This document shows, one piece after another, positions 1 to 12,304 of a DNA stretch of 64,000 bases (the first letter of the stretch is position 1; each line of letters begins with the position of its first letter). The notes beneath the pieces were generated by a model. It had not been told where the DNA came from and did not search any database. It worked only from the letters and a program-made list of their open reading frames with translations. The position numbers and the translations under genes were made by a program. Source of the DNA: Schistocerca nitens (Eukaryota > Arthropoda > Insecta > Orthoptera > Acrididae); contig NC_064618.1 of assembly GCF_023898315.1 (NCBI RefSeq), positions 247,045,076 to 247,109,075 of the forward strand, written 5' to 3'.

Positions 1-775
1 TGGGCAGCCATTTACATGCTTAAAATCCAGTATGTTATGCTTGATGGCAGAGACAAGGATATCATCAGGGGTGCCCCAGGGAAATGTGATAGGACCACTG
101 TTGTTCTCTGTATACAAGATGACTTAGACAAATCTTCTGCCTGTTCTGATGAATGGCAACTAGCTCTAAATGTGGGGCATTGTAAGTTAATGCAGATGAG
201 TAGGAAAAGCAAACCTGTAATGTTCATACAGCATTAGTAGTGTACTGTTTGACATATGCCATGTCATCTAAATATATGGACAACTTCAGTTTATTGGAAG
301 AATTTTGGGAAAATGTGGTTCATCTGCCAAGGAGACTGCATATAGGACACTTGTGTGGCCTATTCGTGAATATTGCTAGAGAGTTTTGGGTCTGTATCAA
401 GTCGGACTGACGGAGGACATCAGAGTAGTTCAGAGGTGGGCTTCTAGATTGTTACTGGCAGTGTTACCGAGATGCATCAGGAATTCAAATGGGAATCCCT
501 GGAGAAGAGCAATGTTCTTTTTGAAAATCACTACTGAGAAAATTTAGAGAATAGGCATTTGAAGCTGACTGCTGAATGATTCTACTGCCACCAACATTAA
601 CGGCACATGAGAACCATGAAGATGAGATTCGAGAAATTAGGGCTTGTACGGAGGTATATGGACAGTCGTTTTTTTTCTCGCTCTAGTTGCGAGTGGAACA
701 GGACAGGAAATGACTAGTAGCGGTATAAGATATGCACCATAAGATGGATGCACAATATCAATGTAGATGTAAAGT
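1..775 (+). mobile_element. CR1-like LINE 3' fragment (decayed)
   Basis: This is a 5'-truncated, degenerate copy of the 3' half of the same LINE family found more intact at 31452-32787. It enters at the left edge within the reverse transcriptase, near the GVPQG block (about 69-90). It runs through the C-terminal region (cues such as LRFIGRILRK-like and KIREIRA-like remnants near 330-650) and ends in an ATGTAG-type tail near 750-772. Many stops and frameshifts are present, so it is non-coding today. It may continue beyond the left edge. Confidence 0.75.
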
Positions 776-3241
776 AATCTAACAGAAACATGTTGAATCA
801 AACTAAAATACAAGTAAAACTGCAATAGTAGGGACTGTATAATGGGAGAGAGGTGTCCCCATAAGCCCTATATATGGAGCTATCTGATGCCATTACATCT
901 TCGAGAAATATCATAAGCATTCTCAAGATTGCAGAATGCCTCATTCAGATGATATCTTTGATGGAAAGCTTGTAGTATGGTCATCTGCAAGCTTCTCAGA
1001 TTTTCAATTGTGGAATGATATCCCCTCAAATGTACACTGGAAGTGAGTGAGAAGTAGTGCAGGGTCTAAGATTAATTCAATGCAGCAGTTTGCTGCCTGC
1101 TACAAGGTATGTTGTGTGCATTCTTAGTATAACACTATGACCACTACAGATATTTGAGGAAAGAAATTAAAATATATATTTCCAAAAGGTGCGGTAGAAT
1201 CACTTTTACCATAACATTTTGTAAAAGATTTTTTTGTCGCCGGTGAAATGTCACATATTACAGATAATGCTCAATTAATCACTCACATGGGGAAAGAGCT
1301 GCTGTACACTTCAGTATCGGTGGTACTGTAATCCCAACTGATCCTCCATGAAAGCTGGATTCTGGTTGGTGGAAGGAATAATTTGAGTAAAAGGATTCAC
1401 CATGGGCTGTAGATGTCCCTCTGGTTCGGATGGAGCTGATGTGCTCACTGTAGTATTAATATGTTACCTTGCTCTTCTCCTCAATGTCATCCCAACGGCC
1501 TCAAACACAAGTATTTGTTGTGATGTTCACAGCAATTGGTCTGTACTTAAATCTTCAATGAAACACACTTCCATCTTTGTAAAGAAGCGCTCCACACCTC
1601 AACAGTGAACACACCTTTTTTAAGTGGACAACTGTCTGAGCTCTTTACACTTTTTGTACATGAATACTCTCTGGAGAACCAACTAGCTACTGTTAACATA
1701 TGTACTCAAAATTACAGATGACCCAGAAGTTTCAAAGCAGCCATGGAAAATATGGTCAACCCAGGCACAACTTTGTACAACTAAGCAAGCACAGCTTAGC
1801 TGGAATGTAGCACTGTCCTTAGAGATTTGTTGCAAACTTTGTAGCCTTAACTACTACACACCATATCAGTGTATACTTCATTTTTAAGTTGATATTTATT
1901 TTAGAGATTACTACCATCACCGAAATGCAGTCAGTTGTGCGTAGATAATTCTTTCCAAGATACAGAATGAATGTACCACCATCACTTCAAACTGTAGTCA
2001 CTCAAAATACCAAGCATTTATAGCCCTGTGGGATAATTACGTGTAACCACATATCATGAACCCTGTGCTCTCTGAAACATAGCCAATTAGGACTGCCCAA
2101 GCTCCTTAGAGTTAGCACAACCTGGAGAGAACATGCAGCTTAAAGAACAATGAGTGCAGTGAGCATTATCCACTGCGACAATGCTGATGGTGCATCCCCA
2201 AAGAGGTATTCACCTCTGCCTCCAAACACTGATACATGAGCACCGAAACTTACAACAAACAGCTATATTCCATTCAAATGTGTATTACAGAGGTCACATG
2301 TGAGTAACATATACTTTGGCTGTCTAAGAAAATGTCTTGTGACAAGATGAAGACAACTTATCAACAAGTAAATGACATATTCACATAACTTTGGCATATA
2401 ATGTACCAGCGTGTGCAGAGTGCTATGCAAGCAGCAGTTCGAACCTTTTAATCTTGACAATCAAACCCAACCATTGCCCTCAATACATTGAATTTATTCA
2501 CTTGTTTCTACAGTAGACTTCTCTGCAATCCTTTTTCTAAGGCTACGGACTTTACAGTTTCCCTCCTGAAACATTTCAAGTCACATGTTTATCAGCATAG
2601 TGTTCAAATTACAGGATTCAAAGTTCATCTATTAAGGCTCATTTTACGTTAATGTTCTGGAACTCTTCATCACAGATCAATCAGACCATATATTAATTAT
2701 TCCTACCCACATTTATGGCCGTAATGATTCTTAAAGGGGTGTTTACAGATTTCTGAATACTGACTAAATATTATATACAATACTGTAGAGTTGCACCCTA
2801 GTTCAGCAATGGTGTGAAAGATACTTTAACAGCTGCATCTGGGAAGCAACAGATGATTTGGCTACTGAGATCACTTGATTTAATCTGTCTGAATGTCTCC
2901 AAGCAACGGGAGATGATGCAGCTCAGGCATGTAAATAATCAAATCAAAGAAGGCCTTCACTGCAAACAGTTGCTATCACTATTACTGCATTTAGAACTTG
3001 TTAACAGTCATCAAACATAAGTGGCAATCAATGCTCCTAAAGTATGCCAATGAAGTGAAGTTATTAATTGTACATTCAAGCATCTCCTGCATATTTGACA
3101 ACTTTTTGTAACACATTAAGTGTTCTTCTCTATCTTTTTCATAACCATTTTCAAGTACCACAAGCTGACATCAGAGTATATCTTGCTGTTCTAAGTATGT
3201 TTATGCAGGCATTTTCTACCTATGCCTTAAGCTGAATGATT
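776..3241. other. Intergenic stretch, nothing recognised
   Basis: No reading frame of coding quality, no clear terminal repeats and no simple repeats were found on either strand. The short open frames inside (60-70 codons) have no family resemblance and look like chance. Confidence 0.5.
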
Positions 3242-4250
3242 TACAATGACATGCCAAAGAAACTGGAATAGGCATGCATATTCAAATACAGAGATATGTA
3301 AACAGGCAGAATACGACACTGCAGTTGGTAATGTCTATGTAAGACAAAAAGTGTCTGGCGTAGTTGTTCGATCAGTTACTGCTGTTACAATGGCAGTTTA
3401 TTAAGATCTAAGTGAGTTTGAACTTGGTGCTATAGTCGGCACATGAGCAATGGGACATAGCATCTCCGAGGTAGCGATGCAGTGGGGATTTTCCCTTACA
3501 ACCATTTCACGAGTGTACCATGAATATAAGGAATCCAGTAAAACATCAAATCTCTAACATCACTGTGGCCAGAAAAAGATTCTGAAAGAACTGGACCAAC
3601 AATGACTGAAGAGAATCATTCAACATGAAGATGTGCAACCCTTCCGCAAATTGCTGCAGATTTCAATGATGGGCCCTCAACAAGTGTCAGTATGCGAAAC
3701 AATCAATGAAACATGATTGATATGGGTTTTCATAGCCAAAGGTCCACTCATGTACCCCTGATGACTGCACGACACAAAGCTTTATGCCTTGCCTGGGCCC
3801 GTCAACACCAACATTGGACTGTTGAAGACTGGAAACATGTTGCCTGGTCGGACGAATCAATTTCAAATTGTATCAAGCAGACAGATGTATACAAGTATGG
3901 AGACAATCTAAAGAATCCATGGATCCTGCATGTCAGCAGGGGACTGTTCAAGCTGGTGGAGGCTCTGTAATGGGGTAGAGCACGTGCAGTAGGAGTAATA
4001 TGGGACCCTTGATACGTCTAGATACGACTTTGACAGGTGACACATTCGTAAGGATTCTGTCTGATCAGCTGCATCCCCACCCCCTCATACTCTTGCAGAT
4101 TTATGGACAGCACTGCAGGATTCATGGTGTCAGCACTACTTCAGATGTTAATTGAGTCCATGCAAAGTTGTGTAGTGGAACTTCTGCCTGCTCATGGGGG
4201 CCCTCCACGATATTGGGCAGGTGTACCAGTTTCTTTCGCTTTTCAGTATA
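3242..4250 (+). mobile_element. Tc1-like DNA transposon relic with both inverted ends
   Basis: Both ends carry matching inverted termini. The left end is near 3244-3270 and the right end near 4221-4250, sharing the core AAAGAAACTGG and neighbouring bases, with TA-type flanks. Between them lies a decayed Tc1-family transposase. The best open piece (3713-3970) shows the typical run WARQHQHWTVEDW followed by WSDES, which holds the first catalytic aspartate. Downstream, the stretch that should carry the second Asp and the Glu is gone: the frame jumps from HPHP-like residues to LWTALQDSWCQH, which normally follows it. Stops and frameshifts abound. Element length is about 1.0 kb, against roughly 1.5 kb for intact relatives. 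Confidence 0.85.
3412..4215 (+). pseudogene. Tc1-family transposase pseudogene
   Basis: This is the remnant of the cut-and-paste transposase belonging to the element at 3242-4250. An N-terminal part resembling the helix-turn-helix region (FELGAIVG-like, near 3418-3460) is followed by a broken middle, then the open segment 3713-3970 with the WSDES motif. The tail matches the family C-terminus near 4090-4215. The catalytic centre is incomplete because the segment with the second Asp and the Glu is deleted, so it cannot be active. Confidence 0.75.
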
Positions 4251-5750
4251 TTTTGCAATAGCTAGTATACACCACTGATCTGCACTGGGATTGCAGGAAT
4301 ACAGTGCAGCTATTTTTGGAAAGATCATAATAAAATTGGTTTGACAGCAACAGGCTACAAGTGTGTCATTTTTAGCGTAAGACAACTGTGAAGCAATGAA
4401 CTACATCCATCAATCAAAATTTAAATAACAGTTATAACAGTTGTGGTAAAATTAGATGACTTTTTTTTTTTTTCAGAAATATTATTGTCAAACAGTAGGA
4501 TTAAGAAAAATTTAAAATTCCACAAAATAAAATGAGACAGAAGCACATAACAATAAAGTAGCAATAAGCAAGAGAGAATCGTCCTTCAGGTACCTGAGGA
4601 TTCTCCTAACGTTGTGTTCCAAGTACATAAATGTAGTTTACAGGAAGATGTAAATGATAAAAGATGGGCAAACGATATATTACTGGCTGTGCAACAAATA
4701 AAAAAAAATCTCTCATATCATGAATGGAACTTTTTTTTTAATATATATATTTATATATACATACACACCACAATAACGACTTTCCTTTCCTCTCTCAAAT
4801 TATAAGCAGTAGTTCAACCGCAGTTTTTAAATATCAATAATTTATATGGAATAATATTAGTATAATTAACACACTTTGAAATATTAAGTATTATAAAATT
4901 TGTGATTTATAAAACTCAATTAAAATTAAATTTCAATGCTAAGTTAAAAACACAGAATTCTCTGGGATTTTATAAAATTCCCAGAGATTTCCCTAATTTT
5001 TCCAGATAAAATTTAATTACCTTAGAATGCCAGGTTTTATAGAAGAATTGCCACCCTGCTTTCCCTTAATCTGTTTCGTAACCGTTATTCCTCAGCCTAT
5101 TCGGTATTCACAAATTAAGCATAAGAGATTTGGATGATCACTTTGTAGCTACAGTATACAATGAAGTCTAAATACCATTCAAAAACTACACGAAAGACAA
5201 AGCTCCATTATGTTACTTCCTCTATGCTATCACTTACGAAATTCATTTCTTTGAAACATCTTAGTGTATTTGTTTGAAAAAGGTAACCAACACAGAGGAA
5301 AATTAAACATGAAATGTCATATTGAAATAAATATGAATTGTTTAATACTTACTTTTGAGAGATGACACAGTATAGCAGATTGAAACACACAAAATAACAT
5401 CAAAGGAAGGTCAAAGTTACATGCTACAGCTTTCCTCTTGAGGATGAGAGCAAAGGAGGATATGGACAGAGGTAGCAGCAGGAGGTATATGTCAGTCAGA
5501 ATCTAGATTAAGAAATATCTACACAATGCACAACAGAGGATAGGGAGAGAGAACGTTAATGGTGTTTGGAGGCCAAGACTGGGAGTAAGCAAGCACTACA
5601 CACCATTTCCTTCATCCCTATCTTCCTTTCTCCCTCTGAAATGTGCCACCTCCTCTTTTTAAATCTCCCTAATTTACTCCTCTGCATTTTTAAACAAGGG
5701 AGAGGTGAGAGATGAGTATGTGTTCAAAAGCTTAGTGTCTTGTATATGTT
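4251..5750. other. AT-rich intergenic stretch
   Basis: No gene is visible. It contains short A/T runs (poly-T at 4461-4472) and a TA-rich patch at 4735-4760. A polypurine/GAG-rich patch lies around 5440-5560. Confidence 0.5.
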
Positions 5751-5754
5751 GCTG

Positions 5755-5900
5755 GTGATAAAATCAAGGCTCTAGACTTGCATTCAAGATAAATAAGTTC
5801 AAATCTACATATAGATTTAAAACTTTACTTTTTATTTCAAGAATCATGCAAAGCAAATGCCACGATGGCTCCTCTACAGAGGCCATGGCAAGTACCTGGT
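5755..5900 (+). repeat. Decayed tRNA-derived SINE
   Basis: It aligns by eye with the well-preserved SINE at 9643-9893. A B-box-like AGTTCAAATCT lies at 5796-5806, preceded by GACTTGCATTC. It is followed by GCAAATGCCACGATGGCTCC (5855-5874), which corresponds to the SINE body segment near 9760-9780. The A box is poorly preserved and no target duplication is visible. Confidence 0.6.
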
Positions 5901-6192
5901 TGACTCGGGCTTATGACCCACCACTAACAGGAAATTATATTCTTTTTTCCCTTGTGCTAGAAGTGAGTTCAAACAAAAGGCCTTCCTTGACTGTTATTTA
6001 GTGTATTTCAGCTATGAATCTGCTGTTTCAAAAATAAACATTAAATATGTTAAAACAGAGAGAGTACAAGAGAGCGATCCAACACAGAAAGTTGTAAGTT
6101 TCCATACCATGCCAAATAGCTGCCATGTAGTGAGGTGAGGGTCGAAAACTGTTTTTTGTCTGGCCAGCAGTAGCTTCTCTGGTGCCAACAGA

Positions 6193-6290
6193 TTTCTGTG
6201 ATCTTGCTTCCAGCATCACTCCTGCATCTGACTGACCTTAGTTCGTGGCACAGCAGCTTATCTTTTAAGCTGCAGTCACCTGATACAGTG
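6193..6290. repeat. Dispersed repeat, copy A
   Basis: This is a diverged direct repeat of 7308-7405. Shared blocks include TTTCTGTGAT, TCCAGCA, CTGATTGACC/CTGACTGACC, TAGTT and TGCAGTCACCTGA in the same order. I do not recognise the family; the two copies probably belong to a dispersed repeat. Confidence 0.55.
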
Positions 6291-7307
6291 CTTCTCAAAT
6301 CCCATCTTGGGTAGACATGTTATTACTAGTGGATGCAAACCAAAAATTTAAAATGCAAACATAATAAGGCACAATCTTTTTTACAATAAACCACTGACCT
6401 ACCTTCAAAATGAGGCAAGCACAAATCACAAATTTGTATACAACATAAATACAACAAATTATACAAGTGGCCAAGCAACAAAATATGGGTAGCCTACTTG
6501 ATTATGTTTAAGCTGAGGTGGTTTGCACTTACACTTCAATAAAGTTAGTTTGTTTGAACTGATTTTGTGACTCAAGAAATGTGAAAAGCACAGTCACCAT
6601 TTCTGCAGTATACTACTTCAGCCTTTTAGGACCAGGAAATGAAGCATATGCCACGGAACACTGTATACAAGTATGCCTTTCGTAGTGTGTATGAGTGGTA
6701 CAAAATTATGTATTTCCCTTATAACAGATTACAATATAAAATTAGTCAGTTTGTAATGTACATTTTTTCCTCCCTTTATTTAGGTTTAACAAGTCATCAA
6801 AATAAAGACAATTTTATAATATAAACTTAAGTATAGGTGGGCACGTATAACGATGGACATATTTCTGGATGTCATGTGTAACAACAGTTAAATGTGAAGA
6901 CTGCAATTCAACACAGCTGTTCATTCTGTATTCACAAGGAACACATTAACGAGAAAACTTTATAAATAAACAATCAAGTCTTAGAAACAATCCATGAGCT
7001 GTATTTAGGGTAGCTCAGTTACCACACAGGAAACAAATACAAAGTGGTAAAAATTGGTCTGGAGTGCTTTTGATAACTTAAATGTGTGTCCATTGTGAAA
7101 ACTTAACTTTCAATGTGTCTGAATCAGAAGTTAACAGTAAGTCCGTGTAATGAGTTTTGACATGTCTAGAGAAAAAAAAATTAGGGTTACATGGCAAGCA
7201 ATATAGAGACACATGTTGAGAACTATAAGAGGAGCAAGTGCAACAGACAAATAGAGTGGGGAACAGGCTGAACTGGTAATGAGTTACGACTGTAACAAAA
7301 ATGTAAT

Positions 7308-7405
7308 TTCTGTGATATTGCCTCCAGCAACACATCTGCACCTGATTGACCGTAGTTTGTAGTCCAGTAACTTACTTTGGAGGTGCAGTCACCTGAACTG
7401 GATTT
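7308..7405. repeat. Dispersed repeat, copy B
   Basis: This is the second copy of the repeat at 6193-6290, in the same orientation and about 1.1 kb away. Flanking sequence is not obviously shared, which argues for dispersed insertion rather than tandem duplication. Confidence 0.55.
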
Positions 7406-8085
7406 ATGGCCGACTGAATCGATGGCTAATGGACCAAGGAGTGTCAGATTTCAATAGACAACAAAAGACTTGGTGGCATAATGGAAGGAGGCCAGATGAC
7501 ATTAAAAATGGAAAGGAATCAACGCAGGATTTATTAGGCACTGCATTTCATATTATCCAGGAAACAGGTTTTTATTCTTCATATAAACAGTGTGCTAAAA
7601 CAGGTATGTAATGCAAACTGACGATGAATGTCAGATGGGTGGTGTGCAGCAATACACGGCTATACAAATGTCACATTTAATTACTGCAGGTATCTAATGA
7701 AATGTATCCGATTTTATGGTGGGCCCAGTGGTCTCTAAGGCATGCATTGGTGATAAAGATAAGTTATAGAATAAACGTACCTCATAATCAGTTATACCAA
7801 TATTCCATTCGTTTACGCACTCCAAACACCGACCGCTTAATCAAAATGCAACAACAACTTCAAAAAAATCATTTTATTGCAACTGCATAACAACTACGGA
7901 ATGTATCTTGAATTAGAATTACACCGTGCTTTCATATTCCGTAATAAACAAACTAAGAAACAAGCATCCATGCATTCATTTACTAGGAGCACCAATTTTA
8001 TGAAAATATCTTACCAATCTTCAAACTTGACATATTACTATGACAGGCATAGATATTCTATAGACGCAGTTCTTTTAACTATAAG
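7406..8085. other. Upstream region of ITM2, nothing recognised
   Basis: There are no exons, tRNA genes or terminal repeats that I can support. Small open frames at 7429-8122 have no recognisable similarity. Confidence 0.45.
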
Positions 8086-8481
8086 GTTGTCCGCCCCGAT
8101 CGCTATAAGGAACAGTATTTAGGCTTGCCAGTCACATCTAAATTCCAGTCCTGTGTTCCGCCGCTAGCGTCATATGAAAAAGTCTTTCTCCCTCATACAA
8201 CTGACCCTGTTGAGTTGTTATTACTTTCTAATTCAGTTTAAGATTCTGTGGTAGTAGGACCACCCTATAACGATATAAATCTCCTGTATCCCATACAAAA
8301 TAATTTCGCTTCACTAGTATTAAAATTTGGGCTGAGGTACTCGCTACGCGTTATTTCTTTGTCAATCCGTACAGCGCCACTGGTAAAGGACGGGAGTATT
8401 GAGAAGCAGCCGAGATCGATGTGAGGATTTGACGTCTGTAGTGAAAACTTGACAGTTCTCGATCGTATTTAAGCAGGCAAA
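8086..8481 (+). promoter_or_regulatory. Probable ITM2 promoter and 5' UTR
   Basis: This 400-bp stretch directly before the first coding exon has many more CpG dinucleotides than its surroundings (for example around 8155-8170, 8338-8400 and 8410-8470). It lacks a clear TATA box at a usable distance, which suggests a dispersed, CpG-containing promoter. The start site cannot be fixed from sequence alone. Confidence 0.45.
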
Positions 8482-8568
8482 ATGACAATTATCACGAAAC
8501 CATTAAGTGAAAAAAAGGCAGACAAGAAGGAAGCTCCCTTAGTTATAAATGAAGAGATTGGAAACTAC
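8482..8568 (+). CDS. ITM2: ITM2 exon 1 (coding part)
   Basis: It encodes residues 1-29, a lysine-rich cytosolic leader beginning MTIITKPLSEKKADKKE. The donor is GTAAGT at 8569, phase 0. The in-frame TAA 9 nt upstream excludes an N-terminal extension in this exon. Confidence 0.9.
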
Positions 8569-9211
8569 GTAAGTATATGCCTACGGCTTGCTACGCTAAG
8601 GGCTCTGTAATGGAGTAATGAAAATGGCAACACGAAGAAAATTATGCGCAGTTATCTTAAGCTGATAAGCACTGGTGGAATTGCAGAATGTAATATGAGC
8701 GTTCACTATTACTAGAAATTTCGTTGATGAACATCTTGTTACAGCCCTCGAAACCTGATTTGGAAGGAGCTGCAGAAACAGAACCACAATACTTTGTTTT
8801 GCGTACTCGAGCGCGTCGAGTTTCAGCTGCTACAACAATATGTTTATTTCTAACTGCTCTGTTAGTAATGAGCATCGGAATCATAGCCGGAGTGTATCTC
8901 TACAGACAATTTGCAAGATCTCAGGTAATCAAACATTGGCCCTGAAACTGCTGCATTAGCCTATGTGTTTGAAAATATGTTTCACAATAATTTAATTATA
9001 CTGTAATTCGCTGTCAGGTGCAACGTTTTCGTGGTTGGTGCACAATCCCATATGAAGGTACACATGCCACAATGTATTTGGATGACAGAAGCAACCAAAA
9101 CGTGAATTCAGATTCATATGTTGCAGATTCAGACTTGTTTGCTGTAAGTATTAATGGGAAATGTATATTGTCATAATCTAAATAAAAATAAGAGGGAAAA
9201 GACTGAGCATA

Positions 9212-9242
<31 letters not shown>

Positions 9243-12200
9243 CTCCCCCCCCCCTCCAGCATTGCACATATCAATACGGTTAGCATTCATGATTGTTGAA
9301 AGGAAATTATACATGTACATGGAAAAATACATATTAACTGGTAGCAAATAGGGGCAACTATTCCTGGGGGGGGGGGGGGGGGGGGCGGCAAGATCAGGAG
9401 CTACATTCCCCTCTCTTCCCCAGCACTCAGGGAAAAGAAGAAAATATTGTTGTCAGGTGTTTTTCTTTCGAGAAAATAATTTAAAAGTCGGTATTATGCA
9501 TGTGTTTAACAGGATCAGAACTGTAAAATTTTTATGGCTACTTACAAGCCACCATTCGTCTTCCAAAATGTTAAGAAGCATTCCATACTGCAGGGTTACC
9601 CCCCCACCCCCCCTACAAATTATCATACGGGCACTGTTTGTACCGAGCGAGGTGGTGCAGTGGTTAGCACACTGGACTCACATTCGGGAGGACGACGGTT
9701 CAATCCCGTCTCCAGCCATCCTGATTTAGGTTTTCCGTGATTTCCCTAAATCGTTTCAGGCAAATGCCGGGATGGTTCCTTTGAAAGGGCACGGCCGATT
9801 TCCTTCCCTAACCCGAGCTTGCGCTCCGTCTCTAATGACCTCGTTGTCGACTGGACGTTAAACACTAACCACCACCACCACCACCACCACCATCACTGTT
9901 TGTAACATATAAAATTATTTTAGGGCAGCAGAATAGTCCTACTTAATTCTGAAATGAAATTGCTATTTAATCTTTTGGTCGTATGAAAGCTGTCTAAGGT
10001 AAGGATTAGTTTGTGTATGGGGGGAGGGGGGGGGTCCTTCTAACATGCTAATGCCTTTATTAGAGATATTCACTGACAGTGATGAGTTATGTTGCACTCA
10101 CAATCACCTGAAAGACAGTCCATGGAGAGGTACAGGAATGCTTCATGGGAATAATTGTTCAATTGTGTATGCAGCTTACAATCTATGCCTGATCCTGTAA
10201 ATTCTATGTTTGATAGGATGGTGATATTAGTTGGAATTGATGTTTAAGTTAGTGTAGGTTCTTCCACTAAGTGACTTCCTGGTCGTCATATTGCTCACTG
10301 CGAAGGATAAGTGATTTAAGTAATCTATTTATTTAGGAATCTCTTTAAGGACACCATTGTTGATGATGGGACATTAAACACTAATCTCCTCCTCCACCAG
10401 ATTTTGGACTGTCTGATACCTATAGCACAAAGGTGACTAGAGTAGTTGCCATCGTAGAACATACATATTACAGATGTTATATATTCATATCCAGTTTGTA
10501 TAGTAAAATCTCTTTTGGGGGAGGGGGAGAAGATGAAAGGAGGAGGATTGGATTGTAGATTATAGTATTTTATCACTCTTCCACAACTTAAGTTGTGTAT
10601 ATGTATTGAAATAATCAGCAACCATTTGCATAAAAGAAATTTTATTTCTTCATTAGACACTCGCAAATAATGTGATAGTTATAACCTTCTGAAGAAGGGC
10701 ACTAAGTGCCTGAACTGACTACGGAAATAAAATCTTTATAAGCAACTGGGTGCTGGTTATTTTAATATTGTAGATTATAGTAGTCGGAGGTCTGTGTTGT
10801 CTAATTATTTTTTCTCACAGTCTTCTTTCCATTAACTGGATGCCTTACTTTAAATGCAGGAGTGTTACCTAATATGTGTGTGTATATGTACAGCAAAATT
10901 GCCCTGCGAGAACTCAATATTCTGTTAAATGGAACTAGAAAAGTTAGCATTTGTTGAGAATGTTGCCGTTGTACTTGGAGCCTGATCATGTGGTCTCCTT
11001 GTGGCAGTGTGCGATTTGCGGGGGGGGGGATTTCCCCCCCTCCGCATCAGACCATCCCCTCCTCTGGTTTTAGTTTATGCATCCCAACCTGGGATGTTTA
11101 TTTCGCATGCACTGGAGTAAAACTTTACATATAATGTAAATTTGTGGAGCCGAACAATGAAAGTTTTTAATAAGTCTTACTATTAACGCTATTAATATGT
11201 TTCAGTTTTCTACCATCAGAATAAGTACAACTTTTCACAAATGTGCCTCTACGTTTTGAATTCCCCTCGTACATCTGTACCCGTATGTAGATGATTTTGT
11301 AAATAAGCTTTACCTATAATGTACTTTTAAAGATATAACAAGAGATGGCTTTTCTGATAGTGCATACACGTCAGTAGTGAGTTTTGGAATTAACATCTAT
11401 TTATAAATAGCTGTTTAACCATGCGTAACGCCACGGTCCAAGCTAGTAACATATATAATTCTACTAACCCCCTAAGACATCCCCCCCACTGGTAGAAGCA
11501 CAAATCGCACCCTGCCTTGTGGGGATTATAAAGTGTATTGTTGGTTATATACAGAATGATCATTGCCGTTGTGGGCAGGGGTTGTGAAAGGGGGCCTTTG
11601 GTAATAATGAAAATGTCAAGATTGTCTTTGATAATATTATGAAACGATTGAGCAGGTTAGGGGTGGGTGACAGTAAAGCGCTGCCTGGGGGAGCATACAG
11701 GGATGAGGTGGATAGAGGTTAGGGCAGCTAGGTGCACATTGGGAGGTGTGATGGAGGGGGGAGGGCATTGCCAAAAGAGAGAGGTAAAAAAGGCAGTGGA
11801 CAGTATGGCAATGGGCACCTGCAAGCCACCAATCCTATGCCAACAAATTCATGGGCCAGCCAATGGAGTCCTTTCTAACGGCCGAGAGTACCAAACCCCT
11901 CATCTGGTTCCGGATCGTTGTTGACATCTTTGTGATCTGGATTGAGGGCGGGCACGCCCTATCCATATTCCTCCAGGACCTCCACAGTTTCTGCCCCATT
12001 CGCTTCACCTGGTCCTCCTCAATCCAACAAGTCACCTTCCTAGATGCTAACCTCCACCTCAAAGGTGACAACATCAGTACCTTTGTCCATATCAAACATA
12101 CCAACCACCAGCAATGCGTCCATTTCAACAGCTGTGACCAATTCCATACTAGTGATGGGCAGTCCCTCTCAAAATAACCAAGGCTCTTGTTGAGACCCTC

Positions 12201-12250
12201 ACAGAGCGTAATTACCCTCCCAACTTTGTACAGAAACAGATCTTCCTTGG

Positions 12251-12304
<54 letters not shown>

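Noticed and set aside
9697-9707. Candidate functional tRNA gene at the SINE head
   Set aside because: The boxes are present, but the arms do not fold into a proper cloverleaf and the element has SINE body, tail and target duplications.
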